64,000 nucleotides of DNA. It comes from Pseudomonas putida (GTDB lineage Bacteria > Pseudomonadota > Gammaproteobacteria > Pseudomonadales > Pseudomonadaceae). Positions 49,995 to 59,418 of the stretch are shown here, piece after piece; position 1 is the stretch's first letter; every line of letters starts with the position of its first letter. Location: the NCBI RefSeq assembly GCF_003228315.1, contig NZ_CP029693.1:806001-870000 (forward strand), given 5' to 3'. A program made the position numbers and the translations under genes. The notes under the pieces are model-generated. The model had not been told where the DNA came from and made no database searches. It saw only the letters and a program-made list of their open reading frames with translations.

Positions 49995-52900
49995 ATGACT
50001 CAACACCAGGATCCGTTTGATTTGCACCACAGATTCACGTCAGATCCAGCTCAATTGACACATGGCAAATGTGTCATCCATACACCGCTTGCATGGAGCG
50101 CGGAGGCTGGAACTCCTGCCGATCCGCACTTACGGCTGCAATTCGCGGTCGCGGTAGCGCTATTTGGCGCGATCGCATCGCCGGCCTGGTCCGTCGATTG
50201 TCCCTTGCCAGCCCCCGTCAACAACACGAACTGTACTGTGCCCTCCGGTACCACCGTAACCGTCAACACAACAGGTGCTACGGGCCTGAATGACACTGGT
50301 ACGCTGGGCCAAATCATTGGCGATGGCATTACCGTTAACCTGGGGGCTGCCACCACAACGGGGGCCATGGCATTGCAAGGTGCGGCAATCACCTTCAATG
50401 GCAGTACGGTCAGCACCACTTCTATCGGCGCCGCAGCAAACGGCCAGGTCGGATTGCGGGCCTCGGGTGCCGGCAGCAATATCGTCGCAACGGGTGCCAC
50501 GCTCGACCTGACACCTGCGTCCGGCACTTCCCTGAACCTGCGCGGTGCGGCGGCTGACAGCGGCGGCGTGCTGACGCTGAACGGCACCACGGTGCTGGTC
50601 ACCGGTGGTGCCAATGGCACGGGTAACTATGGTCTGGCGGCGACCGGAGCGGGAAGCCGGATCAACTTCTCCGGTGGCTCGGTCAGTACCAGTTCCCGGG
50701 GTGCCTTCGGCGTACTGGCTGAAAGCGGCGGGACGGTCAGTCTGTCAAACGGTGCCCAGATCAGCAGCGCCGGGGTACAGAACGCAACCACGCTCGCTGG
50801 CAGTCATGCGCTTTACTCCACCGGTGGCGGCAGCCAGATCAGCACCACAGGGATCGCGGCCAGTACTTCGGGTACTAACGCATCCGTTGCGCTGGCCGAT
50901 ACCGGTGGCACCCTCCTTCTGACCAGCAGTTCGTTCACCAACTCAGGCGCCAGCAACCTGGATAGCACCCCGAATGCCGGGGTGCGGGCGATCACCGGCG
51001 GCAAGATTGTCATGAGCGGCAGCGGCAGCACGATCACTACAACCGGCCTGCGTGGCTTCGGTCTTTCGATCGAGGGTTCCGGGTCGCAAGCCCAGGTGGC
51101 GGATACTGTGATCCAGACCAGCGGATCTCGTGCGTTCGGTGTTTCCATCAAGGCTGGCGGCTCGGCGCAGATCAACAACAGCAGCGTTCTGCTCAACGGC
51201 GCCACCGGGCCTTTTACACCTGCCGTGCAGGTCGAAGGCGTTGGGTCATCGCTAACGTTGACTAACAGCTCGGTCACCACGACGACACCCACGGTTGCCG
51301 TGGGCGTGGCGGCCCGGGACGGTGCGAACGTCCTTGTCAGTGATACCCGGATCACAACCACAGGTCTGAACTCGGCGGCGCTGACCGCGTTCAGTGCGGT
51401 GCCGACACCCGCCTCGGTGACCGCGAACAACATTACCATCATCACCAGCGGCGACGACAACGCCATGGGCGCGATTGCCGACCTGAACGGCACCATCACG
51501 CTCAATGGCGGCACCATCACCACCACTGGCAACCAGGTCAGGCAGTCGTCCTTCGCCCATGCCCTTGGCGCGCGCAACCCCGGCGGCACACTGATTGCCA
51601 ACGGTACCGTGGTCAATACATCTGGGCTCTCCGCGATGGGCGCCTGGTCGGACGATGGCGGCAACACGACCCTCAATGATGTCCGGATAACCACGTCCGG
51701 TGTGCTGGGTGTCGGCTTGTACGCGGTGGCCGAACAGGTTGGAACACAGTTCAACGCCAATACCACGGCCAATCGCAATACGGTTCAAACCACTGGCCTG
51801 AATGCCTTTGGTGTCGAGGCACAATCACGCAATGACCAGCCGGTCGGCGTGGCCACGGTTACGGTAAACGATACGGCGGTCACTACCCAGGGCACGGGTG
51901 CCGTGGGTTTGCGGGCGATATTGGAAAACTATGGTTCTGCACCCACCGGCCGAGGCGAAGCTAATGTGGTAGCCAACCGCAGCACCGTGCAAACCCAGGG
52001 TGTCGGTGCCCATGGCGCCTTGTCCCGTGACGCGCCGACCTCGGTGACAATCAACCAAAGCTCGGTTCAGGCCTCCGGTACGGAGGCTCACGGTGCGGTT
52101 GCATTGATTGGCGGACGCATCATCGGCACCGATGCAACGGTGAATGCCAGCGGTGCGAATTCGATGGCGCTCTATGCCTTGGGCATCCCCGGCGCGGTCT
52201 CCACGGCGGACTTCACCCGCAGCACGCTGACCAATACCAGCGGCCCGATCATTGGTGTTGCCGGCGACGCGAATATCACGCTGATCAATTCGACCGTGAC
52301 AGGCGCCAGTCAATGGCTGCGGGTGGGAACGCTCAATGACTTTCCCCTGTTGGCCGCTTCGCCACCGCCACTGGGCGGACCTGCTGATTTTCCGGATGAG
52401 CTCACTGGCGCGTTGCCGCCGTTACAGCCCCCTCCGATCACGGCCCCTGCCCCGCCAGTCAGCCCCGGGCTGGCCAATGTCACACTGTCGGGCTCGACCG
52501 TCGTCGGTTCGGCCTTCACCGCGCCAGGCAGCGTTTCCAACCTGACCCTGACCAACAACAGCCTCTGGCGCATGACCGGCGATTCCAACCTGACCACATT
52601 GGTCAACGATCCCAGCCTGATCGACTTCTCCGCGCCGGTGGGTGGTGTGTTCAAGACGCTGACCGTCAATACCTACAGCGGTGATGGCGCGATCGGACTG
52701 AACACCTTCCTGGAAGGCGATGGCTCGCCTTCGGACAAACTGGTGATCGACGGTGGCACCGCCACGGCCCTGGCCACCGGCAACACCGCCCTGCTCATTC
52801 ACAATGCCCGGGATACCAGCGGAGTTCTGGGACGAGGCGCCCTGACCACCGGCAACGGCATTCTGGTAGTCGATGCACTCAATGGCGGCACCACGTCCGC

Positions 52901-54083
52901 CGATGCCTTCCGCCTAGGAAATCGTGCGGTTGCCGGCCCCTACGAGTACACCTTGCATCGATCAAGCGTGGATGGCAGTAACAGCGAGGCTTGGTACCTG
53001 CGCTCCACCGCAGATTCCCCATCACCGACGCCGACACCGGATCCGTCACCGGAACCGAACTTCCGTCCGGAAACCTCGCTCTATGGCGCCATTCCGGCCC
53101 TGGCCCTGGTCTACAGCCGCGGTCTGATCGACACCCTGCACGAGCGTGTCGCCGAGGAGCGGCGCATGCCCACCGACCCGCTGCCCAAAGAACATGAAGA
53201 AACCTACGGGCCATCAATCGGCTGGGGGCGAATGATCTTTCGAAATGGCGAACGCGAGGCCGGCAGTAGCGGTCCATTCGGTAACTCGCCAGCGTACAGC
53301 TACGACATGCAGGCGTTCCAGGTCGGCCTCGATCTGTATCGCGGTGAAGACACCGATGGCAGCCATGATCAGGCCGGACTGTCCCTGGCGGTCGGTAATA
53401 TCGATGGTGGCGTCAAGCATTACACCGGCAACGGCGCCGGCGATAACGTGCTTCGCGCTTACAGCCTCGGTGGTTACTGGACGCATTTCAGCCCCGATGG
53501 CGGCTATGTGGACGGCGTGCTGCAACTGCATCGCTTCGACATCGAGGCCAAGCCCAACGACCTCGGCAATCTGGACACCCAGGGCTGGGGTTACACCGCG
53601 TCGCTAGAGACCGGCTATCCATTCCTGATCGATGAAGGCGACGACGAACACAAATTCGAAAACCTCTACCTCGAGCCCCAGGCACAGCTGATCTATTCAC
53701 GCATCAATCTGGATAACAGCGATGACATTGCGGCCGACGTGCGCTTCAAGGACATCGACTCACTGATTGGCCGTTTGGGGGTACGCCTGGCCAAGGACTG
53801 GTTCCGTGAAAACGACAAGGGCGAAACCCTGCGCACCAATGGCTGGCTGCGCCCCAGCGTCTGGCACGAGTTCAAGGGGCAACCCAAGACCGAGTTCTCC
53901 TCGGCCAACGGTTTCGTGCCATTCGAGGCCGATATCGGCGGTAGCTGGTGGGAAGCCAACCTGGGCGTCGATTATCAGGCTGACAAGAAAGTGACGTTCT
54001 ACATCTCCGCCGGCTATCAGAAGTCCTTCGACGGCGACAGCCACAGCTACGAGGGCATGCTCGGCGTGAAGTACGATTTCTGA
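49995..54083 (+). CDS. Autotransporter (type Va) with beta-helix passenger
   Basis: About 1362 residues from the ATG at 49995; a TTG at 49875 is also open. A hydrophobic signal-like segment (LRLQFAVAVALFGAIASPAW) lies about 48 residues in, after an unusually long hydrophilic lead, so the start is uncertain. The passenger (about 900 residues) is rich in Thr, Gly, Asn and Ser with repeated T-T-G turns, as in pertactin-like beta-helices. After a Pro-rich hinge (SPTPTPDPSPEPNFRPE) comes the beta-barrel, ending in the outer-membrane signature GVKYDF. It probably sits on the cell surface; adhesion or another role cannot be told. Not linked in strand or spacing to the catabolic genes. Confidence 0.88.
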   Translation: MTQHQDPFDLHHRFTSDPAQLTHGKCVIHTPLAWSAEAGTPADPHLRLQFAVAVALFGAIASPAWSVDCPLPAPVNNTNCTVPSGTTVTVNTTGATGLNDTGTLGQIIGDGITVNLGAATTTGAMALQGAAITFNGSTVSTTSIGAAANGQVGLRASGAGSNIVATGATLDLTPASGTSLNLRGAAADSGGVLTLNGTTVLVTGGANGTGNYGLAATGAGSRINFSGGSVSTSSRGAFGVLAESGGTVSLSNGAQISSAGVQNATTLAGSHALYSTGGGSQISTTGIAASTSGTNASVALADTGGTLLLTSSSFTNSGASNLDSTPNAGVRAITGGKIVMSGSGSTITTTGLRGFGLSIEGSGSQAQVADTVIQTSGSRAFGVSIKAGGSAQINNSSVLLNGATGPFTPAVQVEGVGSSLTLTNSSVTTTTPTVAVGVAARDGANVLVSDTRITTTGLNSAALTAFSAVPTPASVTANNITIITSGDDNAMGAIADLNGTITLNGGTITTTGNQVRQSSFAHALGARNPGGTLIANGTVVNTSGLSAMGAWSDDGGNTTLNDVRITTSGVLGVGLYAVAEQVGTQFNANTTANRNTVQTTGLNAFGVEAQSRNDQPVGVATVTVNDTAVTTQGTGAVGLRAILENYGSAPTGRGEANVVANRSTVQTQGVGAHGALSRDAPTSVTINQSSVQASGTEAHGAVALIGGRIIGTDATVNASGANSMALYALGIPGAVSTADFTRSTLTNTSGPIIGVAGDANITLINSTVTGASQWLRVGTLNDFPLLAASPPPLGGPADFPDELTGALPPLQPPPITAPAPPVSPGLANVTLSGSTVVGSAFTAPGSVSNLTLTNNSLWRMTGDSNLTTLVNDPSLIDFSAPVGGVFKTLTVNTYSGDGAIGLNTFLEGDGSPSDKLVIDGGTATALATGNTALLIHNARDTSGVLGRGALTTGNGILVVDALNGGTTSADAFRLGNRAVAGPYEYTLHRSSVDGSNSEAWYLRSTADSPSPTPTPDPSPEPNFRPETSLYGAIPALALVYSRGLIDTLHERVAEERRMPTDPLPKEHEETYGPSIGWGRMIFRNGEREAGSSGPFGNSPAYSYDMQAFQVGLDLYRGEDTDGSHDQAGLSLAVGNIDGGVKHYTGNGAGDNVLRAYSLGGYWTHFSPDGGYVDGVLQLHRFDIEAKPNDLGNLDTQGWGYTASLETGYPFLIDEGDDEHKFENLYLEPQAQLIYSRINLDNSDDIAADVRFKDIDSLIGRLGVRLAKDWFRENDKGETLRTNGWLRPSVWHEFKGQPKTEFSSANGFVPFEADIGGSWWEANLGVDYQADKKVTFYISAGYQKSFDGDSHSYEGMLGVKYDF

Positions 54084-54388
54084 GGGGGGTATGGCTAACT
54101 TGTAGGAGAGTGTTCCCCGGGCGGCATCCGACAAAATGCCCGATGACGCCGAGAGTCGCCGTGGGGTACACCTCAGGCCCAAGGAAGGCATTGAGCTTTC
54201 AGCTACCTACTTTTCCAATTGTGCTTGTGGGAATTGCCACTCGCCTTCAAGAATCTGAGTACGGGGACGATAGAGTCGCACCATGTAGTTCCCCCCTTAT
54301 GTGGTCGGCAGGCAATTCGGTGCTTTGCCATCACAGCCAGCAAAGCGAACCGTCACCATCTTTCCTTTCCTAGTGCACACCGTGGATT
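54084..54388. other. Intergenic, between convergent autotransporter and porin genes
   Basis: 305 bp with no gene. I see no strong terminator hairpin. Confidence 0.4.
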
Positions 54389-55333
54389 TCAATTCGATAA
54401 AGGAATGACCAAGGACAACCAAGTGTTCCAGCCTTCTGCCCGATTCTTCGCATCGAACTCGTAGTAACCCTTGAGATTGGTATACCAGAGGTCCTTACCG
54501 ACTTTGAAAAAGTGTCCGGCCTGCGGCCCGATGCCATTGACCCTGGATTTGAAATCGCCAAAGGTTGCACCGCTGCCGCTATCGCCGGTGACCTGACGGA
54601 AGACGTAGCCGACAAGACCCAGGTGAGTTTGATCGTTGATGAAATGCGAGGCGCTCAGGTCAAGGTGGGCATCGATACCGTTTTGATAGTCGATATCGGT
54701 GTTTTCCCAGTTGTAGGTCAGGCCTGCCACGGCGGAAAACTCGTTTATCTTGTCAAACCAAGTGTAGCCACCTCCCGCATCCAGGGCAGCGTGTCCCAGG
54801 CCTATGTTGACCAGACGATTGGGATCATAGGCGCCGACCGGAATGTCGCCCATGGTGTAGGCGATGAAATTGTGAACGCCATGGTTCCATTTCATGGTGC
54901 CCATCACATAGACGTCGCTGCCGCCTTTTAAGGTGTCGTCGGTACTGCCGGAAAAGGTCCGGCCTTGTGGCCCTGTCAGCGTGATATCGACACTGCCCTC
55001 GGAGCGCGCCACTGCCGCGCCCATTGCCAAAGCAACTTGAGCGTCAAGCAAAGGCTCGGCGAAGGTGTAGCTCGGGAAGGCGAACAGGATGTCCGCTGTC
55101 GCATCGAGACCAACGGTGGTCAGCCCGCCGCGGGGAACGGGTTTGCTGGCGTCATCCTTGGCGTTGGCATGGTAGTAGATGAGCGGCAGGCTCAAGCCGG
55201 GAGCGGTGGGTACCGCCGCGAGCGCACCGAACTGCCCCGGCAGCCAGAAACTGATACCGCCGTTATCCGCCTGGGCCAGCATGGCGGGCAACAATGTCAT
55301 CAACCCCAGCGCAAGTCTGTTTCCTGTTTTCAT
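54389..55333 (-). CDS. MetA-pathway-type outer-membrane transporter (phenol meta-pathway family)
   Basis: 314 residues. Signal peptide MKTGNRLALGLMTLLPAMLA ending AQA. The body has alternating strands with aromatic girdles (SFWLPGQFGALAAVPTAPGL, VYVMGTMKWNHGVHNFIAYT, GGGYTWFDKINEFSAVAGLT) and ends in WLSLVIPLSN. It matches the family found beside aromatic and other hydrophobic-substrate pathways (PF13557). Probably imports the substrate of the neighbouring CoA pathway. Divergent from the acyl-CoA ligase, 234 bp apart, with the CCCC-N9-GGGG motif between. Confidence 0.85.
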   Translation of the reverse strand: MKTGNRLALGLMTLLPAMLAQADNGGISFWLPGQFGALAAVPTAPGLSLPLIYYHANAKDDASKPVPRGGLTTVGLDATADILFAFPSYTFAEPLLDAQVALAMGAAVARSEGSVDITLTGPQGRTFSGSTDDTLKGGSDVYVMGTMKWNHGVHNFIAYTMGDIPVGAYDPNRLVNIGLGHAALDAGGGYTWFDKINEFSAVAGLTYNWENTDIDYQNGIDAHLDLSASHFINDQTHLGLVGYVFRQVTGDSGSGATFGDFKSRVNGIGPQAGHFFKVGKDLWYTNLKGYYEFDAKNRAEGWNTWLSLVIPLSN

Positions 55334-55479
55334 AAAAACCCTCGACTCACTTCAAACTAATGGCTGACCGTGCATTGTTTACAGTGGCTTTCTCGTAAAA
55401 CGCCATTGAGTGGAAAGGTTTTTTCCGTTGGTTGTGCATATGGTTCTCCTATTCACCCTAACACCGACGGCGCCAACTT

Positions 55480-55499
55480 CCCCCTCTCCAGATGGGGGG
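55480..55499. promoter_or_regulatory. CCCC-N9-GGGG motif upstream of the acyl-CoA ligase
   Basis: CCCCCTCTCCAGATGGGGGG, 68-88 bp before the ligase start. Same layout and similar spacer as 63082-63099. Confidence 0.5.
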
Positions 55500-55567
55500 C
55501 GCGGTACACCTTGGCCTCCTTTTTAGAATGCGTTTTCCAACACCCAGAACAAAAAACGGAGAACGCA

Positions 55568-57145
55568 ATGAAGATGAATTTTTCCCGGGTCATGGCGCAG
55601 GTTGCACAACGCTATTCCCGTCAGGAAGCGTTGGTGAACGTCGAGCGAAATCGGCGTTATCGCTTTGATGAACTGCATCGGCTGACCAACCGCATCGCCA
55701 ATACCCTGCGTACGCGCCTGCATTTGCAGCGCGGCGACACGGTGCTGTGCATTCTGGAGAACGACAACCTGTCGCTGCTGCATGCCTGGACGGCGTTCAA
55801 AGGCGAAGTGGCGATTGCGCATACCAATTTTCGCGATTCGCTCGAAGAACACCGTTGGCAGGTCGAATTTATCGCCCCCAAGGTCATATTCATCGAGACA
55901 GCGCTGTTATCGCAGTACAGCGAAATGCTGTGCGCCAGCGGTGCAGTGGTGGTCTGCATGGACGAACCCCCTACCGATTGCGGTTTTGCGCTGTACTTCT
56001 GGGCATTGCTGGAGGGCATGTCGGAGGACGAGCCTGACGTCGAATCCGATGTCCATCAGGACACGCTGATCTACCGCTTTACCGGCGGCACGACCGGCAA
56101 GAGCAAATGTGCCCGGTACACCATCGATAATTGGCTGGCGGCGCGGGATTCGATGTATGCCGACAGCGAGCAGAGCCAAGCCCTCAACGAACGCACCCGC
56201 TACCTGCATATCGCACCCATCAGCCATGGTTCGGGGCTGTCGCTGTTGCCGACGTTGTTCCGTGGCGGCTGCACCGTTACTCAGAATGCCGCCGACCTCA
56301 AAGCCTGGTGTCGTAACGTCGAAGCGGAACGCATTACTACAGCGCTAATGGTGCCGACGTTGGTGGGTTGGTTGCTGGAGCTGGAAGAGGCATCGCAATA
56401 CGATTTGTCCAGTCTGCAGACCCTCTATTACGGCGCGGCCCCCATGAGCCCGGTCAAGCTAAGGCAATCCCAAGAGCGTTTCGGCAACATCTTTTTCCAG
56501 CTATACGGCGCCACCGAATGCGCCCAGGCAGTCTGCACCCTGACCAAGGCCGATCATCTGGACGCGGTCGAAACAGGTCGCCTGGCCTCCGCGGGGAGGC
56601 CTGCCACCGGTATCGAGCTGAAGATCGTCGATGAGTCGGGTAATCGGGTTGCGAACGGCGTGACCGGCGAGATCTGGCTGCGCGGGCGTGGCACCATCAG
56701 TGGCTATCACAATAATCCCCAGGGTACGGCCGCCGAATTCAACGACGGTTTCTGGAAGTCAGGGGACCTGGGCTATGTGGACGAAGCTGGCTATGTGTTC
56801 ATCGTCGACCGCAAGAAAGACGTGATCATCACCGGTGGGTTCAATGTCTATGCCGTGGAAGTCGAAGCCACGCTCAATACCCATCCCGCCGTATCCATGT
56901 CCGCTGTGGTCGGCATTCCCCATGACAAATGGGGCGAGGCGGTCCATGCCGAAGTCGTGCTCAAAACGGGTATGGCGGTCGACGAGCAAGAACTGATTGC
57001 ACTAGTCAAGGAACGACTGGGGCGCTTCAAGGCCCCCAAGTCGGTGAAGATGGTTGAAACCCTGCCGGTCAGTGCCGTTGGCAAGGTGCTGCGTCGACAG
57101 GTTCGTGAGCGCTACTGGGCGGATCAGTCACGCCGGGTTTCCTGA
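55568..57145 (+). CDS. AMP-forming acyl-CoA ligase
   Basis: 525 residues from the ATG at 55568 (MKMNFSRVMAQVAQRYSRQE), with GGAG 8 bases upstream; the frame is open to 55370. P-loop YRFTGGTTGKSKCARY, A5-like LYGATECAQAV, GDLGYVDEAGY, the hinge DRKKDVIITGGFNVYAVEVE and the catalytic Lys in SAVGKVLRRQ. It activates a carboxylic acid to its CoA ester with ATP. As the only ligase here it probably starts the pathway encoded at 58927-63907. Confidence 0.93.
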   Translation: MKMNFSRVMAQVAQRYSRQEALVNVERNRRYRFDELHRLTNRIANTLRTRLHLQRGDTVLCILENDNLSLLHAWTAFKGEVAIAHTNFRDSLEEHRWQVEFIAPKVIFIETALLSQYSEMLCASGAVVVCMDEPPTDCGFALYFWALLEGMSEDEPDVESDVHQDTLIYRFTGGTTGKSKCARYTIDNWLAARDSMYADSEQSQALNERTRYLHIAPISHGSGLSLLPTLFRGGCTVTQNAADLKAWCRNVEAERITTALMVPTLVGWLLELEEASQYDLSSLQTLYYGAAPMSPVKLRQSQERFGNIFFQLYGATECAQAVCTLTKADHLDAVETGRLASAGRPATGIELKIVDESGNRVANGVTGEIWLRGRGTISGYHNNPQGTAAEFNDGFWKSGDLGYVDEAGYVFIVDRKKDVIITGGFNVYAVEVEATLNTHPAVSMSAVVGIPHDKWGEAVHAEVVLKTGMAVDEQELIALVKERLGRFKAPKSVKMVETLPVSAVGKVLRRQVRERYWADQSRRVS

Positions 57146-57147
57146 CG

Positions 57148-57251
57148 GTAGGAGCGAGCTTGCTCGCGAAAAACGTCCAGACAACGCGGGCACTCAGAAA
57201 GCCCGCGTTATCGTTGACCACCATCGCGAGCAGGCTCGCTCCTACAGGGGG
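57148..57251. repeat. REP palindrome pair (REPIN), Pseudomonas type
   Basis: GTAGGAGCGAGCTTGCTCGC at the left and its inverted near-copy ending GCTCGCTCCTAC at the right, with an inner hairpin AACGCGGGC/GCCCGCGTT. This is the usual extragenic repeat of fluorescent pseudomonads. Confidence 0.9.
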
Positions 57252-57272
57252 AACGCGTGCGTATCAATGAGC

Positions 57273-57305
57273 AAAAAAAACGGAACCGCCGAAGGCGGTT
57301 CCGTT
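57273..57305 (-). terminator. Rho-independent terminator after the DUF1329 gene
   Basis: Arms ACGGAACCGCC and GGCGGTTCCGT; on the minus strand it is followed by eight T residues, 30 bp after the DUF1329 stop. It may also stop ligase transcripts from the other side. Confidence 0.88.
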
Positions 57306-57334
57306 TCGCAAGTATGGCTAGCCGGAAACAGCCG

Positions 57335-58687
57335 TCAGCGAACCCCTGCCCCCGCCAAGCTATCAGACGACCAGCCATTATCCGCACTGAGCTTGTCCAT
57401 GACCTGCACGCCCGCCTTGCCTGGCCAGACGTTGATGTAATAGGTACCCGCAATCAGGTCGTAGTGGCCAGCGGTGCTGTTGGTGGCAACGGCGTCATAC
57501 ATCTGATGGATATAGCTGAAGCCAGGGCGCCACAGTTGACCGCGGCCGTCGTACTGGTCCACCGCTACGGCGGTCCAGCTGTCCTCATCGATGTAGAAGG
57601 TACGCTTGGAGTAGATGTGGCGCATGCCGGGCTTCAGAGTCGCTTCCACGACCCAGACACGGTGACGCTCCCAACGCACCAGGTCCGGATTGATGAACTT
57701 CGAGCCAAACACCTGCTCAGGACTTTCGGCGTAGGCGAAGCGGTAGGCGTTATACGGAACATACATCTCCTTCTTGCCGACCAGCTTCCAGTCGAAGCGG
57801 TCCATCCGTCCATTGAACAGGTTGATGTCGTCGATGGTAGACATACCCGAGGTACTGGCATTCGGCGTGTCGTAGGCCAGGTCTGGCGCCAGGCGCACAC
57901 GGCGTTGTCCTGGCAGATACTGATAGGCCTTGCGTCCCCGCTCAGTGGCCGTGTAGTCGAAGGTCATCACCGCTTCACCGGCACGACGTGCAGGGCCGCT
58001 GTAGTTGGCACGGGCACGGGTCATCACGATGTCGTCGCCGCTTTTCGACGTATCGTAGTAAGGCATCTCATAGGTCCAGCGACCCAGGGTCGATGTGACC
58101 AGTTTCCCCGCCGCATCCACGTTGTAAGCCCCGTACTTGGGCGCGATCCAAGCCAGGCCCTGGTAACGTGCGAGATGGTTGAACATCACTTCGATGCCGG
58201 TCTTGGGAATCGGAAACGGCACACCGGCGTGGGCGCCTTGCAGCGTTTCGTTATTGTTGGTCAGTGTGGCGCTGGTGGCATTCTTCAGCGTGTTGTCCAG
58301 CACGAACTGCGGATAGCCTACAGTGCGATGCGTCGGATAAACGTCGACGCGGAAACCCGGAAGCTTCTTGACCAGAGCCTTGGTGCCTTCGGTGAGCTTG
58401 TCGCTGTAGGTGTCCACGTTAGTGGCATTGATCGAGAATTGCGGTTTTTCATTGGCGAAGGGGTCGGGACGAATGCCCGAGGCCTTGTCGAAGCCAACGG
58501 GCGCTGTATTCAGCCCGCCGGTATAGGCCGGAATGGTGCCATCGGCATTACCGGCCTTCTCGGCACCCACGCTGGTCAAGGTGGTGCCCAGTTGCTTGGC
58601 TTCTTGTTCTGATACTGCTGCATGGAGCACGCCTGCATGCGCGGCCAGCAAGCCGAGCGCAATCAGGGTTCTTGTGAGTTTAATCAT
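57335..58687 (-). CDS. DUF1329 outer-membrane-associated protein
   Basis: 450 residues. Signal peptide MIKLTRTLIALGLLAAHAGV ending LHA. Then the LolA/LppX-like DUF1329 fold: GTIPAYTGGLNTAPVGF, RRVRLAPDLAYDTPNASTSG, MSTIDDINLFNGRMDRFDWK, YVPYNAYRFAYAESPEQVFG, KRTFYIDEDSWTAVAVDQYD. Family members occur with DUF1302 or MetA-type porins in clusters for hydrophobic substrates such as steroids and terpenoids and are thought to help move them across the envelope. Own transcription unit; a degenerate CCCC-N9-GGCG motif lies 120 bp upstream. Confidence 0.9.
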   Translation of the reverse strand: MIKLTRTLIALGLLAAHAGVLHAAVSEQEAKQLGTTLTSVGAEKAGNADGTIPAYTGGLNTAPVGFDKASGIRPDPFANEKPQFSINATNVDTYSDKLTEGTKALVKKLPGFRVDVYPTHRTVGYPQFVLDNTLKNATSATLTNNNETLQGAHAGVPFPIPKTGIEVMFNHLARYQGLAWIAPKYGAYNVDAAGKLVTSTLGRWTYEMPYYDTSKSGDDIVMTRARANYSGPARRAGEAVMTFDYTATERGRKAYQYLPGQRRVRLAPDLAYDTPNASTSGMSTIDDINLFNGRMDRFDWKLVGKKEMYVPYNAYRFAYAESPEQVFGSKFINPDLVRWERHRVWVVEATLKPGMRHIYSKRTFYIDEDSWTAVAVDQYDGRGQLWRPGFSYIHQMYDAVATNSTAGHYDLIAGTYYINVWPGKAGVQVMDKLSADNGWSSDSLAGAGVR

Positions 58688-58806
58688 GTCTCCAACCTCT
58701 AGGATGATGGTTTGAGCGTCTTATCAAGCACGCCCTGCCCTTCAAGGAACTGCGGAATATTTTCCCGTCCTGGCAGTGTTTTTTAACCAACACCCCCCTG
58801 TCTTCG

Positions 58807-58823
58807 CCCCCCCCTTATTGGCG
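58807..58823. promoter_or_regulatory. Degenerate copy of the CCCC-N9-GGGG motif
   Basis: CCCCCCCCTTATTGGCG, 120 bp before the DUF1329 start. Weaker than the two other copies. Confidence 0.3.
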
Positions 58824-58862
58824 CACAAAGGGAGGGGCCGGCCTTTTACCCGGCTGAAAACG

Positions 58863-58899
58863 CAAACGCCACGCGGCATCGGTATGCGCGTGGCGTTTG
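58863..58899 (-). terminator. Rho-independent terminator of the thiolase-MaoC operon
   Basis: Arms CAAACGCCACGCG and CGCGTGGCGTTTG with an 11-base loop, 28 bp after the MaoC stop; followed on the minus strand by CGTTTTC. Confidence 0.8.
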
Positions 58900-58926
58900 T
58901 CACAGCAGTGTTGCGGGCGTTATGGC

Positions 58927-59382
58927 TCAGGCGAATACTCGTAGGATGGTCTCGGCGACGCAGGCAGGTTTGGTGACGCCCTCGATCTCCACGGTCATCT
59001 CGTAAGTCACCTGGGCACCGTTGCCTTCCAGCGGTTCGAAAGACAGCACCTTGAAATGCCCGCGCAACCGGCTGTCCACCGGCACTGGCTGTACAAAGCG
59101 TACCTTGTTCATGCCGTAGTTCACGCCCATCTTCACATTGCGCAGCTCAAAGGCGTTGGTCATGAAGGTCGGCAGCAGGCTCAGGGTCAGAAAGCCATGG
59201 GCAATCGTCTTGCCGAATGGCCCCTGGGCGGCGCGTTCGGGGTCGGTGTGAATCCACTGGTGATCGCCGGTGGCTTCGGCAAAGGTGTTGATACGTTGCT
59301 GGTCGATGGCCACCCAGTCGCTGGTGCCCACGACTTCGCCAACGAGGCCTTGCAGTTCGGCCAGTGTTTCGTAGCTTTTCAT
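58927..59382 (-). CDS. MaoC-family enoyl-CoA hydratase (single hot-dog)
   Basis: 151 residues. Hydratase-2 motif: FAEATGDHQWIHTDPERAAQ with the Asp and His, then GPFGKTIAHGFLTLSLLP. Adds water to trans-2-enoyl-CoA, the step after acyl-CoA dehydrogenation. Last gene of the leftward operon with a terminator behind it. Confidence 0.92.
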   Translation of the reverse strand: MKSYETLAELQGLVGEVVGTSDWVAIDQQRINTFAEATGDHQWIHTDPERAAQGPFGKTIAHGFLTLSLLPTFMTNAFELRNVKMGVNYGMNKVRFVQPVPVDSRLRGHFKVLSFEPLEGNGAQVTYEMTVEIEGVTKPACVAETILRVFA

Positions 59383-59418
59383 TGTTGTTGTGCTCTCGAT
59401 AGTCTGTTCAATAACGGT

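Noticed and set aside
51252..52669. Reverse ORFs opposite the autotransporter passenger
   Set aside because: They mirror a repetitive Thr/Gly-rich passenger and have no start signals or family motifs.
57257..58612. A 451-codon forward ORF opposite the DUF1329 gene
   Set aside because: The reverse strand encodes a complete DUF1329 protein with signal peptide; the forward frame is a GC-rich shadow without motifs.
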